A DNA stretch of 64,000 nucleotides from Acanthornis magna (GCA_036785705.1 JAWUZG010000001.1:2108001-2172000), one strand, 5' to 3'. Positions 24,591-38,083 are shown, counted from the stretch's first letter. The notes: generated from the sequence alone by a model not told the origin. Numbers and translations: made by a program.

Positions 24591-27500
24591 AGTCTGGGCC
24601 TGTGGCAGGTGAGGCATGCGAGGAGGTGACAATGACATCCAAACTCTCCTCTCCTGCCCTCTCACAACGTTAGAGGCGCCTAAAATCTCTTCTACCTCAT
24701 ATACAGCATGTAAGTTGCCAAGGCTCAGAAACCTAAAATCCATTCTGTGAGGGTCTCTGCCTACACTGCAAAGAGCAAGAACATGGGAGAAAGCTGGGCA
24801 GTACTTATCCATTCTTTAAAAGACATTAAGTCTAATCTTGCTCTGGCAGACAGCAATGGAAAAGTTCTCAATAGCTTTGCTGGAAGAAAACCAGGTCCTC
24901 AATGCTGCAATTCTTTGTACAGAAGATCACAGTGACTGGAGTAGAGTTAAAAGTGCCAGTGACAAATGTAACCATTGCCATCCAGTGGTACCATGGGCTA
25001 CTGCATATGGATGGAAAAATGCTCCTTGCACCATGTCTCAGATAACACGTCTCACCCCGGTACAAGACTTCCACAGCACAAACATATCATCTCAAGGGTC
25101 TAAGAGAGCTGAAATATTGCTCAGGACTTGAATAGGGCACCTACATAAGGCTGGGTAGAAGATTTTGACTTTTTTCTTGTCTGTGGAAAAACTAAGATAT
25201 GGCAATGAGACTTTTTCCTTCTGCTCTCTTCTGCTGTAGAAATAAATGTGTCTTTTATGCCTCGACTGCAATTGTATGCAAGAAATCCCACTTCTATCTT
25301 TAGGCTATTAGAAAAATAAGAACATGTAGTGAGTGCATATAATTGATCTGAACTTTTCTTTCAAGTTAACAGAAAGCTCGATAATTCCAATAATGAGTTC
25401 AAACAATCCCAATTTAATCATTTTCATACAAAGCTTTCTCCCTTTCCTGCCTCTCCTTCCACAGACAAAAGTGAAGTGATTAATATATTTTAGTGCTTTT
25501 ATGAAGAATCCAAACCCTTGCCCATTATTAAACAAATCTCCACTTAGGAAAAGGAACACAAATAGACACAGGGAAAAAAATTATTTCCTATTGTAGGGAC
25601 AGAAAAAGCTGAATATTAAGTAAGGGGGGAGTAGCCTACAATGTGACAATTAAAAGTTATGACTAAATCAGTAGGATACTGGATAAAGCAGCTGTCTGTG
25701 ATGTGTTTTGCATAGTGTAAGTGATCAAACTGCGAGCTGGAATTTTCTTCCTGGAGAAAACATTTAGTCATTAGCAGTTTGATTTCCATGTTGCTTCCTA
25801 GTCATGTGAGCATAAATCCTCTGTAAATCTGATTGATCAGCATATCTCATACCATTTTCCTACCATTATACATCCTAAACAAAGGTGATACCACTGCAAA
25901 GTTATAAAACAAGTGACACAGGGCAATGAATAAGGTTAATGCATCTCAATCAGCGATGAATTTGACCCTCTGGGCTATGTCATATTTATAAGATTTACAG
26001 TCGGCATCAGATTCACTGGTGCACTCTATTTGCTTTGTGACAAGGAGGCAGAGCAGCTGTGAAACATCCAGATCGGTTAAGATGGAATTGTTTTGCTCAT
26101 GAATTTGACCCTGGATGCCATATGGACTGGGAAGCTCATTTGATTTTAGCAACGCTGCTGCCATCGTGTCTTTCCAAATGATGCCTTTTCAGATTTTTAG
26201 GATCTGCATTTACCTCCTAATCACGTATTTGGAATGACTGAGGTTTTTACAGAATGCAAAATCAACAAAATATAAATTTTAGGCAGGGCTCAGGTTTCAT
26301 TTCTAGTAGACCTACCTAGTTTTGTAGTTGCTTGAGAAAAAACAAATGAACAACCAAAAACACCTGCAGAAGAAAGCTGAATCTCATAAAAATCTACACC
26401 ATCTTCTTAAGGTGTGGCCATTTTCCCTGGAGACTATTAGGGAATCTGGTGAGACACCTGCTAATTCAGGTATTAAATGCCTTAAGTTAGGTGTGATTCT
26501 GTGTCTGAGCTTCTGGTGATATGAGAGACTTCTCCACCTACTCTGAGGAGTGAGAGCACTCCCAGCTTGAACTATGCACTCCATTCTTGTGAGACAAACA
26601 CTCTATATTCTGGATATAATAATCAGGATGAGCATGTTGTTGGAGAAATATTTCAAGGCCTTTGTAATGGTTTTATAAACACTTACCTGTGTGAGAAATT
26701 ATGGGAGCTTAAATATTTTGAAAACATTTTAGTTCTCAGCTATTCCTGTTTTGAGAAGCTTGGTTTTGACACACATCCAGTCCACCCACTGCAGCATTCA
26801 AAGCTAGGTATGTTTGCTTTGGTTTGTTCTCGAGAAAAAAATCAGATGCTTAGTGTCCCCTCTAAAAAGGTGTTAAACATTCTGAAGAAATGGGAAAAAT
26901 TATTCTGGTGAATAGGAGAAAAACTGAAAAAACTGTAAGTCCAATACTACCTCACCCCTGTTTGTTGTGGTCAGTAAGGCTTGTCCTCTGTCAAAATTTT
27001 GCAGAAACCATAAGAGAAGTTTGTTTGTACAGGACACGGACTTCCTTTGGAAAAAAGGTAGAGACTCTGGGGTGTTCAACAGACTATCACAAATATTCCT
27101 CTCTGTTCTGTTCAGACCAGGTTCATCTTGATTTCTCTAATAGAAAGTTGCATGTGCCCATCTGTCCATATGAAAACAGAATGTTCTATGGCAATTATTT
27201 GCCTCCCTGTGGGCAAAGAGTCAGATGAAGAATGAATAACAAACACATTAATTACACATACATTGCACAATTGGAAGTGAAAGAAATTTAAGAAACTACA
27301 CTGAATATGAGAAATAGCCTAAATGTGTTCTATAGATCAACTGATAGAAAGGGAGATTGGACTGAGAAACTACAGACTTTAAAAATACCAGGTCAATACT
27401 AGCTGCAACATGGTGAACCAAGTATTTTGAATAACCTCTGGGACAGTTTCTGCTTATGACTAACACCATTACCAAAATTCCCTGGAGGAATTTAAACAAG

Positions 27501-28869
27501 ACTATGTGCAATTAGGAGGATATACATATGATCTATATTTTGTCACATCTGCAAAAACTGCCAATCCAACTAGCCAATCAGTTTTAAATTCTGTTGATGT
27601 AAGGAAATCAATATCAAATTTGTATCATGGGTGGGAGAAACAAAAATGCCATTTTGAAAGAAATTTTAAACTATTTTGGTACATTGTGTACATCTGACAG
27701 TGTAGTAGCACCAGAGTTGGTTTTTCTGGGTTTTTGGGTTGTTTTTTTTTTTTCCCCCCGAGAAGATCATTATGAGGTCTTGGTTTGTCCCCAGGTCTTA
27801 AAATACTTCATCAGAGAGTTTGCAATAATGTCAGGTGTAGGACATCTTCATCTGAATCATTTGGGTCCAAGATCAATCACACAGATATGATTAGTTTCCT
27901 GTAGTTTACAAGAGTAAGGGCTAAGAATATGGGAATTCAGCAATTTTCACTTTGAGTGTCCATGTATTTTTATGCATTGATTACATTTGAGTTTAAATTT
28001 TGGAATAATCCCTTCTTGCCTTTCAAAGGGAAATCGAGGCTTAAAACTCCATGCACCATAATTGCAATGAAATTGAGCACACAGGAAGACAAAGCAGTAG
28101 ACCTCAGTATAACTCCATTCCAATCTTGCTAACCTTATCAGATTCTTTGCTTTTGTGAATCCTGGTTTGCAGAAGCACATAAGGAGGTGGAAATTTTATT
28201 TTCCATTAAAATAAATTTTAAAAAATCACAAGTCTCTCATCCTTGTGGCTCCTGTTGCAAGTTAAAAAATATGTCACAGATAACATAAACCTGTATTAGC
28301 TGTTAATGATTTCAGATATGGTGAAATTTGAAATTTGAAATTTGAAAAAAAAGTCAGTTCATTGTGAGCTACATTTGAATCAGCTGAAAAATATAGCTGT
28401 AGAGAAGGGAAAAAGCATGTAAAATGAAACAAAATTGAGCATACAAGCATGTGCCCAACTCCTGATTCGTCAGCCAGTCTTGGGTTTTTAGGATCTAATT
28501 TATATTTATACATATTGCTTTCTGCAATGTTTGACATTCTGATTATAAAACAAGGCCAAGGATAATAAAAAGTAACTAGACAAGGGAACAAGGCATGTTT
28601 TTGGCTTGGGTATGTTTCTATTTGGAAATATTGGAGGGATATATGAAATGTCCCACACAAATCTTCTTGTATAATTTGAAGATTGCTTGACCCAGTGTTT
28701 ATACATACAGAGCTGTGTATGGGTATATATGTTGGATGGGAATTGTTGTGTGGATTTTATGGTACTAGAGGGAGCATCGGAGGCTTCACTTTCTACTTTG
28801 GATACACCACAGATAAAAACATTCCTGGAGAAGAAATGCAACTCCTCTGTTCTCACACAGAACTATAAG
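24591..28869. other. Non-genic DNA with a conserved-looking segment
   Basis: No gene is supported. Two successive open frames (26567-26911 and 26890-27228, +) lie in different frames and show no protein features I recognise. A minus-strand donor-like CACAG|GTAAGT occurs at 26686/26687 without a good partner acceptor. (GAAATTT)3 occurs at 28323-28343. The segment 25925-26240 is listed separately. Confidence 0.5.
25925..26240. promoter_or_regulatory. Candidate conserved non-coding element
   Basis: This block has balanced composition, scattered CpGs and no low-complexity sequence, unlike its neighbours. The 14-mer ATGAATTTGACCCT occurs twice (25956-25969 and 26099-26112). It includes a TGACCC nuclear-receptor-like half-site. 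A 72-codon minus-strand frame (26164-25946) is open and could instead mark a diverged exon, but it has in-frame stops shortly outside and no donor. Conservation is a guess from appearance; a cross-species alignment would decide. Confidence 0.25.
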
Positions 28870-29028
28870 GGAAGTGGTAGAATCACTGTCCCTGGAAGAG
28901 TACAAACCCCATGTGGATCTGGTGCTTCAGAGCATGATTCAGTGGTGGGCCTGGCAGTAGTGGGTTAATGCTTGGACTTGATGATCTAAGATGTATTTTA
29001 AAGCTTTAATGATTCTAGGATTCTATCT
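28870..29028 (+). mobile_element. CR1 LINE 3' end, diverged
   Basis: A sense-strand copy of another CR1 subtype. It shows GTGGTAGAATCACTGTCCCT, GGAAGAGTACAAACC, CAGTGGTGGGCCTGGCAGTA, TGCTTGGACTTGATGATCTA and the tail TTAATGATTCTAGGATTCTA. It is moderately diverged. The TTGGACTTGATGATCT motif separates it from the GTTGGAACTAGATGATC copies. Confidence 0.9.
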
Positions 29029-29592
29029 ATTCTTTTGGCTTTATCATAAGCCTTTAGAGAAGACTTTTTTTTTTTTGGTATCTCCCTTATGGAAGAACAG
29101 TGACAGTTTTCTAAAACATGTAAATAATGTTTGTTTCTTTAGAGTTAAGGAAACAAAGATGTGAAAAATCTATTTTTCTTTTTTTTTTTTTCCTCTTGAA
29201 TTCTCCACTAGGAAGGGAACATAGAGCAGTAGGCCTGAGAACATCAACATGCTTCTTGTTGATTCTGCTGCTTCCAGTAATTGGTATTTTGTGTTACACA
29301 TGATGTACACTCTGGCTAAAGCTTTTCCTGACATGAGAGACTACTTAAAATTGCCACCAAGTCTGAATGTACACAGCAACTTCTGCCTGTGCAATGTTTC
29401 TGTTGGAGTCTTTGATCTCCCCTTAGTTTTAAAGCATACTTTCCACAACCTAATTCAGAAAGCTGATTAAGCACTACTTAAGTTAAAGATGTTGTTACCA
29501 ATACAGTTTTCCAGACTGAAGATGTAGACATGTTAAACAGGTTAATAAACTGATGCTTAATGAATGTATCTGCCACTGAATACCTCAGGTTG

Positions 29593-29850
29593 ATAGAAAC
29601 AAAGATTTTAGAGCAGAAAGGACCATAGGATGATGCAATTTAACTTCCTTTAAAACACAAACTATCTTATTTCCTCTAGTTGCTCACATACGGAACTCAG
29701 ATGTTCGACCAACAAGTACTTAGTAAGGGGTCAAACCACTGCTACTACTCTTTAAAAATCTGTGTGATATTCTCAGATATCTGGTTTTTAACATCTTTTT
29801 ATGCTGTGGAGAATTAATTGAAACTCTTGCCAAAAGTCAAGCTCGTTTGT
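29593..29850 (-). mobile_element. Possible ancient CR1 remnant, antisense
   Basis: AATTTTAGAGC-like sequence, here ATTTTAGAGCAGAAAGGACC, and the following ATAGGATGATGCAATTTAAC resemble the antisense 3' end of old CR1 subfamilies shared by birds and other reptiles. Further weak similarity (TGTGGAGAATTAATTG) lies about 200 bp on. The boundaries are guesses and the copy, if real, is very decayed. Confidence 0.35.
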
Positions 29851-31115
29851 CACAGATTCTCCCACACTTGTCCATTAGCAGTCTTACTGACTCATTTTCA
29901 AGTTATCTCACTCTTCTATGTATTATTTTTCTTTATTTAGTTATTTAATTCCCTCCACTACTTCTATCTTTCTTTGGTAAGTTTTTTTTATGATGCTTCA
30001 CTTCTGTGTACTGACATTTTATTAATCTTTCCTCCCTTCACTACCTCCAGTTCACCCCCATCTATCTTTCATAGTCCCAATTTACCACTTTATTTTCCTT
30101 GTGAAATCTGGGAACTAAAGGAAAAAACGGAAATCAGCACTAATGTGTGGGTTGAGTTGGGACAGAAATCATTATCTCATTTTGAAAGCAAAGTTATTGT
30201 CATGATGCTGGATTGCCTTGGGAGAAGCTTAACCATCTCAGTACTTACCCATTTTTGAGTCTCTAGTCCAAACTTGAAGACCTACTGTAAGAATGAGCAG
30301 TGGTTCTCAGAAAATTTGGATGATTAGAAAAAACTTCACTAATGAAGCCACTGTAATATGGAAAACAGTGGTATAAACCCATGGATAACATAACACAGGA
30401 AAGATACTGGGAGAAGAGTTTAAAAGGAATATTGGAAACCGAGGTGTACTCTGCTCCTGGACTTGAGTTTAAAAGAAACTGTGCCTCTTAATCCTCTAAG
30501 AGCCCTTGGAAACTTTGTCACCTTTTCCTACTGAAATTCTAGTTTGAAAGGAAATTAGGCAGCTTTACAAATTAAATTTTGGCAAGGATACAATTACTCA
30601 TAAAACACAACTACTGAAAAAGCCATATTCCTTGTTTATTTATCCAAACGGTACAGTCCTGTCAAAACCACAAGTTGCTGTCCACAGTCGAGTTCTTTCA
30701 ACTCATGCCATTTACCTTTTCACCAATCCAACAGTAATTGCCTGTAAGGAGGGAGGGGGTGAGTTGAGGGTTTCTAGCTGATCTTTAGTGTCCTTAATGT
30801 AGATCTCCACCTCACCTGGCAGGATGGATCTGGAAGGGAGGCCTGATCTCTGAACCTGCTCTGCTGGGCAGCTCAGCTCAAGCCAGAACACAATCAGCAA
30901 CTTAAGCCAGGTCCTCACCAAAAACCTCCCAGCATGTTGTCCACAGGGATGTTTTCCATTGCTGTTGTTTAGGTGTTTATCTGCTGGAAGGATCTGACCA
31001 TGATAAGCAGGATCATGCAGAGATTTCCTAACATTGGGATCAACGCAGGACCCCAAAGCAGTGGAACAACATTGCTGCGAAACACCACCAGAGGAGCAAG
31101 TTAACTAGCCAAGGA

Positions 31116-31155
31116 ACTAGCCACAGTCATGTCACACTAGCCACAGTCATGTAAT
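31116..31155. repeat. 20-bp tandem duplication
   Basis: ACTAGCCACAGTCATGTCAC is followed directly by ACTAGCCACAGTCATGTAAT. The first 17 bases are identical, consistent with a simple local duplication. Confidence 0.9.
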
Positions 31156-34100
31156 CCTACTACTTGTGGGACCCAATCTGTGTTGTCACACCTGCTCCTT
31201 CACAAGTAATTTGGGTACCTTTAAAAGCCCTGCAGAGCACAGTTACCTGAAAAGCTTGATGGCAGGAGACAGCACACTTAGTGCTGGCCTCCAGTAATCC
31301 CGAGGTCTGTGCAGAAAACCAGAAACCCCAGAGGAAACTGAACCCATCATGAAGCTGGTATGAAATATAAGTGGGAATTATCTGATTCTGGAAATGCCTA
31401 TCTCTTTTTGTGGACTATAGGGTGCTCAAGATGACTATCTAAGACCAAACAGTAGTTAGATAAAAGTAAGCGAGGTGAGTCCCTGTTCCAGGGTAGATTG
31501 GAGCAGCAAAACTCTGTTTTTTCCTTCCTAGCTCATTGCAATTGCTGAGCCAATATAAGCCATTCCATCAAAAAGTCAATTTTCCAGTATAAGCAGTGTC
31601 CTCATAAAGAAAGTGTTGTTAGTACAGCTCTCCCTATAAAGCCGTTGAGTGTAGATGAGACTTTATTTGTTTTGTTTTGGTTTCCAGCCTTCTTTATGGA
31701 TTTTACTTTTATTATAAATAAACCGGAGATGTTGCTACAGTCTATGAGTTTGCAATGGGTTGCTTTTTAGTGGTATCAATGCGTGTAATCACCTTGACAA
31801 CAGAAGCCAAACACACATGTTTAACAAACCAGTATGCAGAAAGTATTTCCTATATTAATCTCCCCAAATTCAGCAACTAGGTCATTTTTCCTAGCTCCAA
31901 CTTCTCGGTTTAGTTTGTTCTTGAGCTTTTGAGCTTATGATCTTTGCATGTCCCCTAACTCTGGAGGGGAGGGAAGGTATTCAATCATGCCCCTTCAGTG
32001 TTTAATCACAACTTGAATATGGTTTCCTTCCTGGTTGGTCGTGGCACATATTGAATTAGGAAGCAATCCTGTCCCAGATCCACAAACATACTGCCAACCT
32101 TATTTCCTCCACTTAATGTAATCCAGTCTAGGCCTGGATAATTGAAGGCTTTTGTTACTCCCACCATGCCCTTTTCACATGCTTCTTATATGTACAGTCT
32201 ATAAGTCATTTCTTAACCCAGTTGTTCTCTCAAAACAGGTGGTCTATATTATGTTCCTTTGGGGTCTGACTCTGCTTTCATTTACCTCATCATAAATCAG
32301 GAGTAGCTGTACCAAACTGTATGGTATTAGGTCAGTGTAAAACTGATGTAAAGCAAAGAAAAGAATTTAACATTATTTCCTGCTACTGTTCTTCTGTGGG
32401 AGAGGGACTCAAAAGGAACTGCTATTATGTGGTATAAACTTTTATTTCACTTTTATGCTCCTTTTGGGGCCCTTCACTTTATAAATTTTCTCCACCATTC
32501 AGTGAACCAATTTTGAATGACTGGAGCATGCTTGTGGGGTTCAGGAGCCCTGCTCCTACCTGCTGCATAGTAAAGCTGATGCACTGTCATCTTTCTATTA
32601 CTTAATGTCTACAGTCCTTCCTCTTTCCATTTTTAAGACATGCAGAATATGATTTCTAGAGACAGAAAACTAGCACTTGGGTAAATCACTGGGCCTGACA
32701 TTGATCTTAATGGGTCCATGATTTAACCATCAACACTTATTACAGAGCTACGAATCACCTCATTGAACCAGGTCCAGTCTTGTATCCAGTCTCTTCACAC
32801 TTTAATTTCCTGTACTAGCCATAATCTGGAAGAGGGGATATTTGGTGGTTTTTAAAAGAAAGGCAGAGATGAAAAAAAACAGAAAACAACTTACCCAGAC
32901 TCTGTACTTCCTTCAGTTCTATTTTTCATGTTATCAGGTTGATCCATCCTTTCATTCAGCAATGGAAGTCCCACATCAATCTGCACTGCGGTGTGGTAAA
33001 ACAAACAGGACTGAATAACATCTGGAACATTTTTTTCCCCACTGGCAATTGCTCGGAACAGAGTCAGAATACATATTTCTAAAGTTTGGAGTGTGTGGAT
33101 AAGGAGGAAATTGTAAATGACAGATTCTAAACAGCATGATTATATTTTTTTCCTTTTTTAAATTTTAATAAGCTAATTCAATCAGTATCAGGTTGGAGTG
33201 AAGGGAGGTAGAAGTCAGTTCATTGGAAAAAACCTCTTAGATTAGTGTGAAATCTGTTAGATTTTCCCCTTTACTTTTTTCTTTTTCTTTCTGATTTGTC
33301 AACAACTAAGAGCATTGTCATAAATGCTTCTCTCTTTCCCCAGATTTACAAAGAATGCTACTGTGAATGCATCATTTCAGATTCATAGATTCATTTTCAG
33401 ATCCATGATTCTGAAACATCTCTGTGTTTCTCTGTCCAAAACTGATAGAGATTATCTTTCATTTTGAAGAGCTGTTACTACTTAATATCTAGCAAATCAC
33501 AGCTTCAAGACTGAAGCACCCTTACCAAGAAAGCATTTTATCATCAAAACTAGAAAAAAATAGTGAAACTGAAAAAATGTTCATACTATGATGTATCAAG
33601 TCTAAGTTTTGTTTCATCAAACCCCGAGCTGTGTTTTCCAAAGAAAATATTTTATTCATATCACTAAGCTAAGCGCCTCTTTAGTTCATGTCTTGGTCCT
33701 GTTAGGATTTGTCATCTAAACCTTCTTCCTGTCTATTCTCCACGGAATGCAATGTTTTAAATGTTTTTCTGCCATCATTAGAACAAATCTACAAAATGTA
33801 GCACTGGCCATCACATTGCTTAAATAATATGGTGGCATCATTTTTTTGCCTTCATAAAATGTCTCAGAAATTAAGCTCATATCAAGAAATGCTTGACTTT
33901 GTGTAATAGACTGTTCATACAATCCCTCTCTCAAAAATCATTTAAATTCCAGATAGCAGGTTCCATTAATTCAGGATCCTTTCGAGGTGCTTTCCCCACA
34001 TAAGAAATATTTGAGGAGCTGCAGAGTCATTAGGACACTTTTTTGAGGAGCTGACTCAAATTTTGAGTCCTGCTTCAGCCGCTAGATGTTTTCGTTGTTT

Positions 34101-35094
34101 TTTTTTTTCTTTTTGGTAACTAACTAATGGGGGGAAAACGCACTTCCTCTTTGCTTTGAAGGAAATCTTTAACTTTTTTCCAAACCTTTAACCAAGACAA
34201 AACAGTCTATATATGTGTGTGTTTGAACCTTCTGACACAGAAGAAGGAACTGGACCAGTACCTCCCATATTGTGTGTGTGCATTTTCTGTAATTGATTTC
34301 TTCTACGGAAAAATGAGTAAATTTTTGAGCATAAACTATAACCGCATCTCAAAACAAAAGTTCAACCCCCCCTGTGCCTTTGAGAGAAATAGCTTAAGTA
34401 GTAAAGGGCAATACAGGTTTTATGGCTATGGCTCCCACCCGGAAGTAGGGACATTTAGCTTACATGATGTGGATATGTGAACATTTTTACCTTAATTATG
34501 CATAATGCCTTGGAATACTGTGAACTTTGACAATATATAAGTATGTACATGTACAAACACATACGTTGGTTGTGAGACATGAAATTGTACACTTGCATGG
34601 CCATTATAACATTTGGCTATTTAGTCCAGAGCCATCCAGAGCAGAACCCAGGTTCTGAATGGGTACAATGACTTAAGATGAAGTCAGTATCTGCACCTCT
34701 CGCCTCCCTATTCTCACTTGCAACATGAAGGAGAATATTTTGTTTACCCATCACCATTACTCATAGCTAGGGAGAAACTCCCTTGTGAGACCAGAGGGGC
34801 TGATTCCCATCTCACTTGCCCCAGTTCAGCACCATTTCAGACTGGGAGGGCTGCAGCCACTCAAACTGGTACACAGGAGGCAAAAGCTGCCTTTGGCTGA
34901 GCTGGAGGAACACCAGAGGACCCCTATGGCAAACATCTGTTGTGAACATAAATAGCAGCAGACTTGTATGGCTCACCCAACTCTTTCAAGCCCTCCCAGT
35001 GGCGTGGGTTTTGTGGGTGAGATGTTCAGCTTTAGGCTCATGAGCACATTTGTTTCATCAGGGTATGAGTCTGAAAACAAGGACATGAAAAGGA

Positions 35095-35340
35095 GTGGGC
35101 AAGATGGCTGGGCGTGAGCCACCCCAGGAGTCCAGGCAGGTTGTGCCGCGCGGCACACTGCTCCGCTTGCCTTGGGTTAACTTGGGAGCGAGGTGTGATG
35201 TGAGTCAGCCCCAGGACTTGTCCAAACAGTTCCAAAAGCCTACAAGAAACATTTCTGAGGTAGGACTGGCTCGCAGTGGGAGGGGGGGAGTTGGAAGGGA
35301 AGCGCATCCATGGTACACGCGGGTGGCAGTCACGCAAAAC
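35095..35340. promoter_or_regulatory. CpG-enriched patch with 16-bp palindrome
   Basis: Local G+C and CpG density rise well above background. A perfect palindrome TGTGCCGCGCGGCACA lies at 35142-35157, and AAGATGGC at 35101-35108 fits the YY1 core. A 130-codon frame is open on + (35095-35487) but has no recognisable domain. It may be an enhancer or an unannotated non-coding promoter; neither is shown. Confidence 0.25.
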
Positions 35341-36147
35341 CTTAACTTCTCACCGGGCAGTGACCTTCATGTGTTTTCATGTTTATCTAAAAAGATAAAA
35401 GGTATGTGCTTGCTCAGGAATGAAAACATGGGTAACATTCAAACAGAGGAAAGCAGAAACAGCAGTTTAAGAGGCAGGGAAATGTAAACCAGCACCGAGA
35501 AACATTTGACTTTGTCTTTTTTTTTTTGCTGTAGAGGTCATGGCTGCATTGCGTTGAAGCAAATAGAAATGACCGAGCAGAAGGTTTTGATAATGTAGAG
35601 CAGAGCTCTTCTAGGGATACTTCTTACTGTCAGAATTTGTAAGATCCTAAAGTTAACAACATAAATATGACCAGAGTGAACAGTTTCAGATTTTTCTAAT
35701 GGTAAAGAAGGCATTGAGTTCAGGATTTCTCAAATGAAAGAAGCTAAAACAAGAGTCAGAGCTCAGGAACATGCCTTGTCTTTTACATAAGGCCCAAGAA
35801 AGACCAGGTGTTTCTTGAGAATTTTTCAGCTGTTTCAGCATCTTTACCAAACACCAGGTAAACCATGTCAGTAAATACTTTCAGGCCAACATAAAATAAA
35901 TGAAATTAAGGTTTAAAACTGTTGAGAGGGAATGTTTTGTTTAAAAACATGAAGGGAGCTTCTGAGTGGAAACAAATTCAGGTCGCTCCAGTGAAAAACA
36001 ACAATTTACATGGTGTGGATTAAGGCTGTGATGTTTCTGAGGTATTGCCTTTATACATACCTGATTTGATAGAATTGCTAGCAAAGCAGACTCCGTGTGT
36101 ACAGACACAGACGGCACACTGCTCAGACAAAGGTCTTGATCCTTATC

Positions 36148-36172
36148 TTGCACCAGTTTCACACTGGTGCAA
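36148..36172. repeat. Perfect 10-bp hairpin
   Basis: TTGCACCAGT and ACTGGTGCAA are perfect arms with a 5-nt loop. The position inside the conserved-looking 36.1-36.6-kb segment makes a protein-binding role conceivable. Confidence 0.8.
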
Positions 36173-36372
36173 TCCCATCCCTACCAGCCGTTTTACTCTG
36201 GATCTGCTCTTGCTGCTCAGAACTGTGGCAGCCCCGGGCCCGAAGTTTCCCTGTGAAAACCGGGAGAGAGAAAAATGGCAAAGAGGGGGAAAAAGGATCA
36301 ATTTTTCATTTGACACCAAGTGAATCATGACTTCCTTGTGGGATGTGGTACCTTTTCCCACTGTTGGCTCCA

Positions 36373-36407
36373 TTTCCCATAATGCCCTTGACCTCGGAGG
36401 TCACCTG
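36373..36407. promoter_or_regulatory. Cluster: ZNF143-like site, everted nuclear-receptor repeat, E-box
   Basis: TTTCCCATAATGC (36373-36385) resembles the ZNF143/STAF core. TGACCTCGGAGGTCA (36389-36403) is a perfect palindrome of two AGGTCA half-sites in everted orientation with 3-bp spacing. It overlaps CACCTG (36402-36407), a ZEB/SNAIL-type E-box. Three good matches in 35 bp is suggestive; function is not shown by sequence. Confidence 0.3.
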
Positions 36408-36750
36408 TCATTGGAAGATGAAGCTCTGAATAAACAGAGAAGACCCTGTGGTGTCTCTTATCTCTCGGTTTTGCCTCAAATCTCCGGGCGGAGTTTTAAA
36501 TTATTCATCCACTGGTGCTCTCTGCGAGTTACACGTCTCCGTCACCTACCCCCCCTTTGCTTGCCCATTTGTGAGTGAAGGCGGTATCCTTGGGAACCTT
36601 ATCAGAGATCACAGATTCAGGCTCCAGAAATGAAATAAAAGAGGAAATTGGCTGTATTAGCATAAGAGGAGTCAGCCTGGAGTTGAATACACACATCACC
36701 CAGAAGCACCACTGGCTTCTCTTATCAGCAACGTCTGATCACCACTTCTT

Positions 36751-36809
36751 TATACACACAGGCACACAGGCACACATGCACCACACACATGCACACACAC
36801 ACACACTCC
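36751..36809. repeat. (CA)n microsatellite, imperfect
   Basis: Alternating CA units broken by GG, TG and CCA interruptions. The purest stretch is ACACACACACACAC near 36791-36806. Confidence 0.9.
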
Positions 36810-38083
36810 ACTCTTTAATTCCACCCAGCCCATTCCTTTGTTCCAGCTTGTATGAGGGAACACACGGAATAAGGTCAGATGGCATGAGTTTCCTGAAGCA
36901 GTTTTCAACACTCCCAAGTTCTCCTAGGCAAAACAGCAGAAAAGAGCATAAACAAAAAATTATTTATTTATTTTGTTGACAGAAGTGATGGTAATCCTGT
37001 AGCCTCCACTGGAGGGGAAAAAAAGTCAGGATAAAGATTTCAGATAGAGGGGTTCTGTTATTAGTTCAAGTATGATTCCTAGACCAATCTCGCTGTTTAT
37101 CTCTCTCTCTCCAGTGTCTCAATGATAATGCATAACCATGCTTTATGAGTTTTTATTAAGAATATAAAAATCTGATATCACATAATTGGACATGTTTTTG
37201 AAAATTAACACAATGGATAATTTTGAAATTTGGAGGTGCAGATTTGTGTAATTGAAATAAATTATTTTCCTGTGCTTCCTTTTTACATGGAGATGGTATC
37301 TCTGATACTGTTTTTGTGGGAAATGTTACACATTGCTCCTTGTCAATCAGAAAACTGCTCTGAAAAGCAAAATAAAACAATTGTTTTACATTTTTCATGG
37401 CATGGTAAATTGGAATTTTAAAATTCTGCCTTCCTTATGTTTGTTGGGACATGATTGTATATATGACTTTGTGCTTTGCTTTAGTGATGTACATTTTTGT
37501 TTTCGGAGTTGCTGTTGGGAGGGTGGCATCTGCCGCCCCTGTTGCAATTGAATCTGGTAACTGGAGAAAAGAAAAATATATTAGAGGGAATTGACACTAC
37601 AGACAGTGGAAAACATGCCCTGTGAGATCAACTTTTTTTACATTTTAGGGTAATTTTTCTCCATCTTGTGAAAAACAGCAGAAATTAATTTCCCTTCTTT
37701 TGAAAGCTGTTATTTTGTTAATATCCAAATTTGGTAATTTCCATGCAGGGCTTTACCCATGGCAATATCACCATATCTCTGCACAATGAGGCTCCTTTGT
37801 TCTCTAATGAATATTACCAACATCACACAGTAAACATGCATTGGCTTTACACATTATAACTGGTGGACTAAAGTCTATGGCCCTTAATTAAGCAGAGCTT
37901 TAACTGAAATGAAAACTAAATTAAAAAACAAACACACAAGAAACCCAAAGATGTTCGTTCATTTTTAATGATGGAAACAAGATGAAATCTTGAAGGCTTT
38001 CATTTTTAGGTCAAAAAATGCAAGAGAAAATAACTCAATTTCTTCTCTCAGTGTTTTTTATGTTGGAGTTAGCACTTTGTACA

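Noticed and set aside
28274..28660. 128-codon minus-strand frame
   Set aside because: AT-rich, hydrophobic/aromatic composition expected of random AT sequence; no splice or start context.
36575..36979. 134-codon plus-strand frame
   Set aside because: Includes the (CA)n microsatellite translated as His/Thr repeats.
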